The position numbers and the translations under genes were made by a program. A DNA stretch of 64,000 nucleotides from assembly GCA_049973945.1 (NCBI GenBank), contig JBMFJH010000001.1, positions 1 through 64,000 of the forward strand, read 5' to 3'. The notes beneath the pieces were generated by a model. The model was given only the letters and a program-made list of their open reading frames with translations. It was not told the origin of the DNA and did no database searches. The first letter of the stretch is position 1, and each line of letters starts with the position of its first letter. Positions 16,885 through 23,249 of the stretch are shown piece after piece. This DNA comes from Acd1 sp049973945 (lineage in GTDB: Archaea; Thermoproteota; Thermoprotei_A; Sulfolobales; Sulfolobaceae).

Positions 16885-17076
16885 TTAAATGGACGGAACT
16901 GGGACTAAAATGTCTAGGAGGACGACGCCGATAGTCAATCCAAGCGCAAGGGCGATGATAACGTACGGACTAACCTTAACTTTCGCCCTCTCTTCCTCGA
17001 AGTACCTCACTAGTCCTGCCATGGAAATGAGGGGTACATCGGCCTTCTTCTTTTTCCCGCCTTTACTCGACGACAT
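16885..17076 (-). CDS. secG: Preprotein translocase Sec61-beta/SecG subunit
   Basis: This 63-residue tail-anchored protein is the small beta subunit of the SecYEG channel. It has the lysine-rich N-terminus, the family signature VPLISMAGLVRYFEEE, and one transmembrane helix (about residues 38-58, VIIALALGLTIGVVLLDILV). It overlaps the end of the GGGPS gene by 14 nt, so the two are coupled. Two bases after its stop the RNase P RNA begins on the same strand. Confidence 0.93.
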   Translation of the reverse strand: MSSSKGGKKKKADVPLISMAGLVRYFEEERAKVKVSPYVIIALALGLTIGVVLLDILVPVPSI

Positions 17077-17830
17077 CTTCAGCTCTTATCGAATTGAGTG
17101 CTTTAATAATTTCAGCTGCCCGATTGACGTCCTTTTCTATGACGTTTCCAGTCACTATGATATGGGCTCCAGCCCGAGCTAAGTCGACAGCCTTTTCTGG
17201 GCTCCTTATTCCCCCGCCCACTATCAGTGTAACGTTCGTCGAGGCCCTCACAGACCTGACCATTTCCGGCCTGACCGGCTCTGGAGCGCCCGAACCGGCC
17301 TCGAGGTATACGTATTTCATACCTAGAAACTCCGCGGCCATGGAGTATGCTACAGCAAGGGCCGGATTGTCGTAGGGAATAGGCCTCGCCCTTCCTATAT
17401 GGGCAGCGGTGCCACCGTGGCCGACTATTAGGTAGGCTGTCGGAAGCACTTCTAAACCCGTTGATTTAACTAAAGGTGCGGCTACGACTTGTGCTCCTAT
17501 GATGTAATAAATATCGTCTGAGTTGAGCATGCTCATGAACAGAATAGCGTCTGCTTTGCCCGAAACCAGGTTAATGTTGCTTGGAAATATAATTTTAGGG
17601 ATCTCGAAATCGCCAAGCATTTCCAAGATCTTATCGAGATAACTTTGGGAAACGCCTAGCGTGCCTCCGACTAGGAAGGCCGACGTTCCGCTATCGTAGA
17701 GTAGCTTAGCAGTTCGGTAAAGCGAATCGAGATCCTTGATCTTTTCCGGATCGAATAGTGAAAAATGGAGAGCCCTGTTCTCACTCATTAACTTCCTCAG
17801 GTACGCCTCCACTTTCCCCTTCAGCTTCAC
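17063..17830 (-). CDS. Geranylgeranylglyceryl phosphate synthase
   Basis: GGGPS joins geranylgeranyl diphosphate to sn-glycerol-1-phosphate, the first committed step of archaeal ether-lipid synthesis. The TIM-barrel has FSLFDPEK near residue 24, FPSNINLVS, YLEAGSGAPEPV (substrate loop) and the phosphate-binding IVGGGIRSPEKA and VTGNVIEKD. The length of 255 residues is standard. It shares about 50 nt with the end of the upstream Elf1 gene in another frame. The enzyme that makes its G1P substrate, egsA, is also in this window (45431-46489). Confidence 0.94.
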   Translation of the reverse strand: MKLKGKVEAYLRKLMSENRALHFSLFDPEKIKDLDSLYRTAKLLYDSGTSAFLVGGTLGVSQSYLDKILEMLGDFEIPKIIFPSNINLVSGKADAILFMSMLNSDDIYYIIGAQVVAAPLVKSTGLEVLPTAYLIVGHGGTAAHIGRARPIPYDNPALAVAYSMAAEFLGMKYVYLEAGSGAPEPVRPEMVRSVRASTNVTLIVGGGIRSPEKAVDLARAGAHIIVTGNVIEKDVNRAAEIIKALNSIRAEDVVE

Positions 17831-18095
17831 TGGAGTTGGAACTACCCTGGCTGGCTATTTCAATTTTCCCCTCGAGATACCTATCTAAGAATTTGCCGTA
17901 CGCATTTGCGGTGTCGAATATCGGCGGGACGTCGAACTCGTCGGACAGGCCGCAGAACCCACACTTCACGAACGCCCTCCCTTCTTTGATTTCAATCGTC
18001 ACGGCAACCTTGCCACATCTCGGACACTCGAACATCTTAGGCACTTTAGGCTTCGGTTTCAGGATTAGTTTCCTCCTCTTCTTCCGCCCGCCCAA
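17781..18095 (-). CDS. Elf1-like transcription elongation factor
   Basis: The 104-residue protein has a basic N-terminal tail (GGRKKRRKLILKPKP), then a zinc ribbon with CPRCG and CGFCG about 20 residues apart, and an acidic C-terminus. This is the layout of archaeal Elf1, which binds RNA polymerase during elongation. The TTG start at 18095 is preceded by a GGTGA ribosome binding site about nine bases upstream. The last 50 nt overlap GGGPS. A small membrane protein gene ends seven bases before its start. Confidence 0.82.
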   Translation of the reverse strand: MGGRKKRRKLILKPKPKVPKMFECPRCGKVAVTIEIKEGRAFVKCGFCGLSDEFDVPPIFDTANAYGKFLDRYLEGKIEIASQGSSNSSEAEGESGGVPEEVNE

Positions 18096-18101
18096 TCCGA
18101 G

Positions 18102-18236
18102 TCACCTTCTTTTCGATTTACCCGTACTCCACCTAAGCCTTAAAGAAACCGATTCAAGATCAGATATATAGGCGTACACGAGCGCCAAGGACAGGACGGT
18201 AACCGAGGCTACGAACACGACTTGCAGGTCATTCAC
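18102..18236 (-). CDS. Small single-pass membrane protein (44 aa)
   Basis: A short open frame starts with GTG at 18236, overlapping the SWIM-protein stop by eight bases, and ends seven bases before the Elf1 start. The product has an uninterrupted hydrophobic helix (VVFVASVTVLSLALVYAYI, about residues 6-24) and a basic tail (RLRWSTGKSKRR). The tight packing in a three-gene run and the positive-inside tail support a real gene. I recognise no family. Confidence 0.55.
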   Translation of the reverse strand: MNDLQVVFVASVTVLSLALVYAYISDLESVSLRLRWSTGKSKRR

Positions 18237-18576
18237 GACTTAACCATAGCTTGTATAGTATTAACGATTTTCCGGCAGTCAACAGATCTATAATTACGTG
18301 GTAGCAAGTCGTTGAGTCGAGAATGACTTTCCTAACAGAATCAGTCGCATTGGCCAACTTAAGGGCTTCAATGTGATAGCAGGTTCCTTTCGAGTCCTTT
18401 AGCGATTTGAACACAAAGGCGGGGCAACTACACGAGGAATCGGTTACGAAATATGAGCGCTCGTTCGACACGAAAACGTAAAATGACATACCGTTTTGAC
18501 AATTAACTAGCAATATTCTTCCCTCTTTGACACTTTTGTAAGGTCTCTTGTCTTTCAGGGATAGCTGTCTTTCCAA
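18229..18576 (-). CDS. SWIM zinc-finger protein
   Basis: The 115-residue protein contains a SWIM motif, CSCPAF ... CYHIEAL (about residues 49-71), the CxC...CxH pattern that binds one zinc and contacts nucleic acid or protein. It has no other recognised domain. SWIM proteins in archaea are often linked to recombination factors, but no partner is visible here. The TTG start at 18576 is about 40 nt downstream of an AATATT box. Its stop overlaps the next small gene. Confidence 0.72.
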   Translation of the reverse strand: MERQLSLKDKRPYKSVKEGRILLVNCQNGMSFYVFVSNERSYFVTDSSCSCPAFVFKSLKDSKGTCYHIEALKLANATDSVRKVILDSTTCYHVIIDLLTAGKSLILYKLWLSRE

Positions 18577-18620
18577 AAGTCCTTCAATAACACATTTGAA
18601 AGTCCGACTGAAATATTATC

Positions 18621-18908
18621 CTACAGCATTAAGTCGGTACGGGCCCGTAGCTCAGCCAGGACAGAGCGCCGGCCTTCGGAGCCGGTGGTCGGGGGTTCGA
18701 ATCCCCCCGGGCCCGTTGTGGAATCCTCGCTTAGGCACGCCCCCGTGGCTTTGAGTTTGAGGTAGGCCTCCACGACGTCAGTTAAGGGACCGACGTAACG
18801 CTCCCTTGCGTCACCGTTCGAACGCTCCAAGATGTAGACGTAATACCGCCCTTTCCGCTCGCGTATAATCACGTCGCCATACTTGTACCGCGTCTTTCCG
18901 GACGTCAT
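18621..18908 (-). mobile_element. SSV-type integrase N-terminal fragment, int(N), at tRNA-Arg
   Basis: The frame starts with ATG at 18908 and encodes about 65 residues closely resembling the N-terminus of the SSV1 integrase: TRYKYGDVIIRERKGRYYVY, then RERYVGPLTDVVEAYLKLK. It then runs antisense through the 3' half of tRNA-Arg, giving GPGGFEPPTTGSEG, the counterpart of the GFEPGTSGSGG stretch encoded by the SSV attachment core. In SSV elements integration splits int at this site, leaving int(N) beside the tRNA. The catalytic C-terminal half is absent here. The frame past 18715 is tRNA sequence, not protein. Confidence 0.85.
18641..18715 (+). tRNA. tRNA-Arg(TCG)
   Basis: The 75-nt cloverleaf has acceptor GGGCCCG/CGGGCCC with discriminator G. 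The anticodon stem CCGGC/GCCGG surrounds loop CTTCGGA, so the anticodon is TCG. The T arm is GGGGG-TTCGAAT-CCCCC. There is no intron. Its 3' half is also the end of an integrase fragment read on the other strand, marking it as a viral or plasmid attachment site. Confidence 0.95.
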
Positions 18909-18909
18909 T

Positions 18910-19023
18910 TCACGCCCTCACTTTACGGTGCCAACCCGCGTATGAAATGGTCGGTATCTCATCAATCCTCGCTGTCTCCCGGCATAACTCCCGTAAGACG
19001 ACAATGAAAAAGCTATCGGTCAC
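18910..19023 (-). CDS. Possible 37-aa ORF upstream of int(N)
   Basis: An open frame from GTG at 19023 ends one base before the int(N) ATG (TGA then AATG). The predicted peptide is about 37 residues, amphipathic, with an REL...RETARIDEIP segment. Tight spacing suggests it belonged to the same mobile element transcript. I recognise no viral family, and it may be a truncated remnant. Confidence 0.3.
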   Translation of the reverse strand: MTDSFFIVVLRELCRETARIDEIPTISYAGWHRKVRA

Positions 19024-19225
19024 GTGAAAAGTTTAGAGCGGCTCTTGTAGTCTCTCACTCACCAAAGTTTCACGTCTAATTTTTGAAATGTGGAGTTATG
19101 GGCCAAGCTACCTTGCCCATGATCCGTGCCATTCTTCTTTGTTCTAGGAGAAGCCGGTTTGCAATACAAGACGTAAATAATTATTTAAGCCACTAGATCA
19201 GCTCAGCTAAGGGGTGCTTCTTAGG

Positions 19226-19312
19226 ATGTCATTCGAGGAAGATTGGGAAGAGTTCGAAGAAGAAGAGTGGGAGGAGTGGGAAGAAGAAGACTGGGAAGAA
19301 GAGGAGTGGTAA
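19226..19312 (+). CDS. Glu/Trp-rich 28-residue micropeptide upstream of abce1
   Basis: The open frame MSFEEDWEEFEEEEWEEW... encodes 28 residues, of which 17 are Glu, two Asp, five Trp and two Phe, and ends TGG-TAA. The aromatic residues recur every three to eight positions, so a helix would be strongly acidic with an aromatic stripe. A TATATTTAAG-like A/T box (AATTATTTAAG, about 19166-19176) lies about 50 nt upstream, and AGGGGTG at about 19210 could act as a ribosome binding site. It stands alone, 78 nt before the Rli1/ABCE1 start. No family is known to me; low complexity makes chance possible. Confidence 0.5.
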   Translation: MSFEEDWEEFEEEEWEEWEEEDWEEEEW

Positions 19313-19390
19313 TACTCCAGAAAACTTTCCCTTAACAATAGTTTTTATTGATAAGTTTTAAGTCTGAAGTCTCCCCTTCAGGTGAACTGA

Positions 19391-21208
19391 ATGCGTGTAG
19401 CAGTTATCAATTACGATTACTGCAAGCCTGACCACTGTAGCCTTGAATGTATTAGGTTCTGTCCGATAAATAGATCAGGCTCCAAGGCGATAGAGCTCAG
19501 CGACCTAGTGAAAGGAAAACCGGTCATTTACGAAGAGACGTGTATAGGCTGTGGGATCTGCGTAAAGAAGTGCCCTTACGAGGCCATCGAAATCGTGAAT
19601 TTGTCGGACGACCTAGAGGGCGAGGCCATACATAGGTATAAGATTAATGGGTTCAAGCTCTTCGGTCTGCCAATCATAAAGCGAGGCCAAGTAGTCGGTC
19701 TCCTCGGAAAGAACAGCACAGGGAAGTCGACTATCCTTAAGATCCTCTCGGGAGAACTCGTTCCGAACTTCGGCGACCCCCAGAGTGTTCCGAGCAAGGA
19801 GCGGGTACTTGAGAGGTTCAAGGGTAAGGAGATGTACGATTACTTCAACAAGCTCTACTCTGGAAGCCTCAAGGTCGTTCATAAGATTCAGTACGTCGAA
19901 GCCGTCGGGAGGTATCTGAAAGGCACAGTAAGGGAGCTCCTTCAGAAAGTCGACGAAAGAAGGAAGTTAGACGAGGTTAAGGAGCTCCTTAATATGAAAA
20001 ACCTTCTAGATAAAGACGTAAGGTATTTGAGTGGCGGCGAGCTTCAGAAGTTGCTGGTCGCGGCTGCAGTCCTTAAAGAAGCGGACGTCTATCTATTCGA
20101 CGAACCGGCCTCCTACCTAGACGTGTCAGAAAGGCTCAACATGGCCAGGACTGTAAAGGAGTTAACGAAGGACAAGTACGTAGTAGTAGTAGAACACGAC
20201 CTGATAGTTTTGGACTACTTGGCGGATCAAATAAACGTAATATACGGTCAAAGCTCAGTGTACGGAAGGGTTTCGAAGACCTACAGCGCGAGGGTAGGAA
20301 TTAATCATTTCTTGAGGGGCTACCTCCCTGCAGAGAACGTTCAGATAAGGAAGGAGGAGATAAAGTTCGAGCTCCGCGAGATGTCGGACCTGGACTTATT
20401 GAAGAGCGTTAAGGAAAAAGTGGTCTGGAAAGACATAAGGAAAGACCTCTCTGGGTTCAAGCTAAGCGTTGAGGAAGGTAACGCGAGAGAAGGGGAAATA
20501 ATCGGCATACTAGGCCCTAACGGAATAGGCAAGACTACGTTTGTGAGAATACTAGTAGGCGAAATTCAGCCGGATGAGGGTTTCGTGAGTACGCCTGGAC
20601 TAACGCTGTCGTACAAGCCTCAGAAAATCCTTCCGGAGTTCGACGGCACGGTTCAGCAGTACCTCGAGGAAGTGAGAAAAGACGCGCTGTCGTCTACCTC
20701 GTGGTTCTATACTGAAGTCGTGAAGAGGCTGAACTTACACAGGATCTTGGAGAGCAGGGTCGCAGACTTAAGTGGCGGCGAACTTCAGAAGTTGTACATA
20801 ACGGGAGCCCTAGCGAAGGAAGCGGACGTATACGTCTTCGACGAGCCTTCGTCTTACCTTGACGTCGAAGAGCGTTATACTGTCGCCAAGGCTATTAAAA
20901 AGATAATCAGAGAAAGGAAGGCCGTAGGGTTCATAGTAGAGCATGATTTAGCTATTCACGATTACATCGCCGACAGGGTTATGGTGTTCGAGGGAACACC
21001 CGGAGTTCAAGGCCACGGACTCTCGCCTCAGAGCCTCAAGTCGGGCATGAACCTGTTCTTAAAGATGATGAACCTAACTTTCAGACGAGATGGCGAAACT
21101 GGGAGGCCAAGGGTTAACAAACCTGGAAGTTATTTAGATAGGGTACAGAAAGAGACGGGCGAGTACTACTCCACGAAAGTCGTGAAGGAGAAGGAGCAGA
21201 GCGAATAA
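19391..21208 (+). CDS. ABCE1/Rli1 ribosome recycling ATPase
   Basis: ABCE1 splits 70S ribosomes after termination and helps in initiation. The 605-residue protein has the N-terminal Fe-S domain (cysteines in DHCSLECIRFCP and the CIGCGICVKKCP ferredoxin motif) and two ABC ATPase domains. Walker A motifs are GLLGKNSTGKST and GILGPNGIGKTT; each domain has LSGGELQKL and a DEP(A/S)SYLDV(S/E)ER Walker B region. The length is standard. The TATA-like TTTTATTGATAAG stretch about 40 nt upstream suggests its own promoter. The 28-codon acidic ORF precedes it. Confidence 0.97.
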   Translation: MRVAVINYDYCKPDHCSLECIRFCPINRSGSKAIELSDLVKGKPVIYEETCIGCGICVKKCPYEAIEIVNLSDDLEGEAIHRYKINGFKLFGLPIIKRGQVVGLLGKNSTGKSTILKILSGELVPNFGDPQSVPSKERVLERFKGKEMYDYFNKLYSGSLKVVHKIQYVEAVGRYLKGTVRELLQKVDERRKLDEVKELLNMKNLLDKDVRYLSGGELQKLLVAAAVLKEADVYLFDEPASYLDVSERLNMARTVKELTKDKYVVVVEHDLIVLDYLADQINVIYGQSSVYGRVSKTYSARVGINHFLRGYLPAENVQIRKEEIKFELREMSDLDLLKSVKEKVVWKDIRKDLSGFKLSVEEGNAREGEIIGILGPNGIGKTTFVRILVGEIQPDEGFVSTPGLTLSYKPQKILPEFDGTVQQYLEEVRKDALSSTSWFYTEVVKRLNLHRILESRVADLSGGELQKLYITGALAKEADVYVFDEPSSYLDVEERYTVAKAIKKIIRERKAVGFIVEHDLAIHDYIADRVMVFEGTPGVQGHGLSPQSLKSGMNLFLKMMNLTFRRDGETGRPRVNKPGSYLDRVQKETGEYYSTKVVKEKEQSE

Positions 21209-21303
21209 GATTGGGAGCACCTCTAGGTTCTAGACCAAGGTTCCCAGACGCGTTCCAGAACCAAGGAAATGAATTTAATAATAGGCTCTCTGAATTCCCC
21301 TTA

Positions 21304-22464
21304 ATGCGTACTACAATAAGTGTAATCAAGGCAGATATAGGAAGCCTGGCGGGTCACCACGTTGTTCACCCAGACACGATGGCTGCCGCCAACAAGGTCT
21401 TAGCGGAAGCCAAAAGCAAGGGCATAATAATAGACTACTACATAACTAATGTGGGCGACGACCTACAACTGATTATGACCCACAACAGAGGAGAGCTGGA
21501 CTCAAAGGTACACGAGACTGCATGGAACGCCTTTCAAGAAGCCGCGAAAGTCGCTAAAAACTTAGGGCTCTATGCGGCTGGTCAGGATTTGTTATCAGAC
21601 TCGTTTTCGGGTAACGTAAGAGGTCTAGGGCCTGGAGTAGCCGAAATGGATATCGAAGAGAGAACGTCAGAACCAATCGCTATATTCATGGCAGATAAAA
21701 CCGAACCGGGTGCCTTCAACTTACCTCTTTATAGGATGTTTGCGGATCCGTTCAACACTCCAGGTCTAGTAATTGATCCTACCATGCATAACGGGTTCAA
21801 GTTCGAGGTATTGGACGTATACGAAGGCGAAGCAGTGACGTTGACTGCTCCCCAGGAACTTTACGATCTCTTAGCGTTGATAGGCACCCCAGCCCGTTAC
21901 GTCATTAGGAGAGTTTATAGGAACGACGACAACCTCCTGGCAGCCGTCGTTTCGATAGAAAGGTTGAACCTGATAGCCGGTAAGTACGTCGGTAAGGACG
22001 ACCCGGTAATGATAGTTAGATTGCAACACGGCTTGCCCGCATTGGGTGAGGCGCTCGAGGCCTTCTCGTTCCCACACCTTGTACCAGGTTGGATGAGAGG
22101 GAGTCACTATGGTCCGTTGATGCCAGTTGCTCAAAGAGACGCAAGAGCGACCAGGTTTGATGGACCTCCGAGGCTAATAGGATTAGGTTTCAACGTGAAG
22201 AACGGCAAGTTAATAGGCCCTTCAGACCTCTTCGACGACCCGGCGTTCGACGAAACTAGGAGACTCGCGAACATCATTTCTGATTACATGAGAAGACACG
22301 GCCCGTTCATGCCACACAGGCTTGAGCCTACTGAAATGGAATACACGACTTTACCGCTAGTCTTAGAGAGGTTGAAGCCGAGGTTTAAGAAGGAGGCCGA
22401 CATGTATAAAGTTAAGGAAAGCCAATACACACACCACAAGCCCACAGAAGGGACTCACGATTGA
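21304..22464 (+). CDS. fbp: Bifunctional fructose-1,6-bisphosphate aldolase/phosphatase
   Basis: FBPA/P condenses triose phosphates to fructose-1,6-bisphosphate and dephosphorylates it, giving one-way gluconeogenesis in archaea. I choose the ATG at 21304 because the conserved N-terminus MRTTISVIKADIGSLAGHH starts there; the upstream in-frame start (21211) is junk leader. Other family blocks are the metal-binding VHPDT, GAFNLPLYRMFADPFNTPGL, HGLPALGEALEAF and RGSHYGPLMPV. The length of 386 residues is typical. A TTTAATAAT box about 30 nt upstream supports a leaderless transcript. Confidence 0.95.
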   Translation: MRTTISVIKADIGSLAGHHVVHPDTMAAANKVLAEAKSKGIIIDYYITNVGDDLQLIMTHNRGELDSKVHETAWNAFQEAAKVAKNLGLYAAGQDLLSDSFSGNVRGLGPGVAEMDIEERTSEPIAIFMADKTEPGAFNLPLYRMFADPFNTPGLVIDPTMHNGFKFEVLDVYEGEAVTLTAPQELYDLLALIGTPARYVIRRVYRNDDNLLAAVVSIERLNLIAGKYVGKDDPVMIVRLQHGLPALGEALEAFSFPHLVPGWMRGSHYGPLMPVAQRDARATRFDGPPRLIGLGFNVKNGKLIGPSDLFDDPAFDETRRLANIISDYMRRHGPFMPHRLEPTEMEYTTLPLVLERLKPRFKKEADMYKVKESQYTHHKPTEGTHD

Positions 22465-22475
22465 GGGGATGAGCG

Positions 22476-22709
22476 GTGGGAAACGTATATACTAAGGACA
22501 TCAAAAGAATAGCTCTAGAAATATTCGAAAAGTATAAGGATCAGGTGACAGTGGACTTTAACAAGAACAAGGAACTTGTTGAAAGCATAGTCGAAGTGCA
22601 GTCGAAAAAAGTGAGGAACAGAATAGCCGGCTACTTAACGAGATACGCCAAGTTATCCCAAGCTCAGACCAAGGCTGGTGGAGAAACCGCAGAAAGTATA
22701 GAGACCTGA
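22476..22709 (+). CDS. rps17e: Ribosomal protein S17e
   Basis: This small subunit ribosomal protein is found in archaea and eukaryotes. The 77-residue sequence has the family pattern: TKDIKRIALEIFEKY, then VESIVEVQSKKVRNRIAGYLTRY. The GTG start lies 11 nt after the fbp stop, and the next gene starts two bases after its stop, so it sits within a compact gene run. Confidence 0.92.
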   Translation: MGNVYTKDIKRIALEIFEKYKDQVTVDFNKNKELVESIVEVQSKKVRNRIAGYLTRYAKLSQAQTKAGGETAESIET

Positions 22710-22711
22710 GT

Positions 22712-22972
22712 ATGAAAATACGCCTTTTTGGTTCGCTAGCGAGCGTAAGAGAAATAACAATTGACCTGGATGGTGACACTACTTTACTAGACCTTTTACA
22801 ATTTTTAAGACAGAAATATGAAATTAAAAGTCTTCTTCTAGACGATAACAGAATAAGGCCAGACATATTAATACTTATAAACGGAAAGGATTACAGACTC
22901 GAAGCGGGTTCTAGGTCTAAAGTAACGAATAAAGATGAGGTAACAATCATTCCTATAAACCATGGTGGCTGA
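22712..22972 (+). CDS. MoaD/ThiS-like ubiquitin-fold protein
   Basis: The 86-residue beta-grasp protein ends in GG, the C-terminal diglycine that is adenylated and then thiocarboxylated or conjugated. The N-terminal MKIRLFGSLASVREI matches the MoaD family. The product could supply sulfur for molybdopterin or tRNA thiolation, or act as a SAMP/Urm1-type protein modifier. No E1-like enzyme gene is nearby, so these cannot be separated. It overlaps the next gene by 11 nt. Confidence 0.8.
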   Translation: MKIRLFGSLASVREITIDLDGDTTLLDLLQFLRQKYEIKSLLLDDNRIRPDILILINGKDYRLEAGSRSKVTNKDEVTIIPINHGG

Positions 22973-23249
22973 ACTTTCTGACGTGGTGCTTTTACAGGCG
23001 TGTTACGTTTACAACGTTCTATCTGAAAAGTATAAATTTAAAATTAGGAATAAATACATTTTATTCAATTTAATAGTATACAACGAATCCGAGATAAGTA
23101 AATTAAAAGAAAAATTAGACCCCGAGAAAATGTGTCGAATATTAGGATCTTCGTTTAAGATACGTGATATAAACGAGCGGTTAGTTCTGACGACAAATGC
23201 GATAGCTTTGATGGAGTGGGTGCTAAATAAGACCTCTGAAAATCGATAG
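22962..23249 (+). CDS. Conserved-looking hypothetical protein, 95 aa
   Basis: The protein has alternating short strands and helices (VVLLQACYVYNVL, KYILFNLIVYNE, RLVLTTNAIALMEWVL) and no motif I can name. It overlaps the ubiquitin-like gene by 11 nt and its stop abuts the start of the membrane ATPase, so it is inside an operon. A Cgi121-like (KEOPS) identity was considered but the match is too weak. Codons here are visibly A/T-richer than in neighbouring genes. Confidence 0.65.
   Translation: MVAELSDVVLLQACYVYNVLSEKYKFKIRNKYILFNLIVYNESEISKLKEKLDPEKMCRILGSSFKIRDINERLVLTTNAIALMEWVLNKTSENR

Noticed and set aside
18621..18908. A normal 95-residue protein gene
   Set aside because: About the last third is antisense tRNA-Arg sequence; only the integrase N-terminal portion is meaningful, so it is annotated as a mobile-element fragment.
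22962..23249. KEOPS subunit Cgi121
   Set aside because: Only a vague C-terminal likeness and too short; left as hypothetical.
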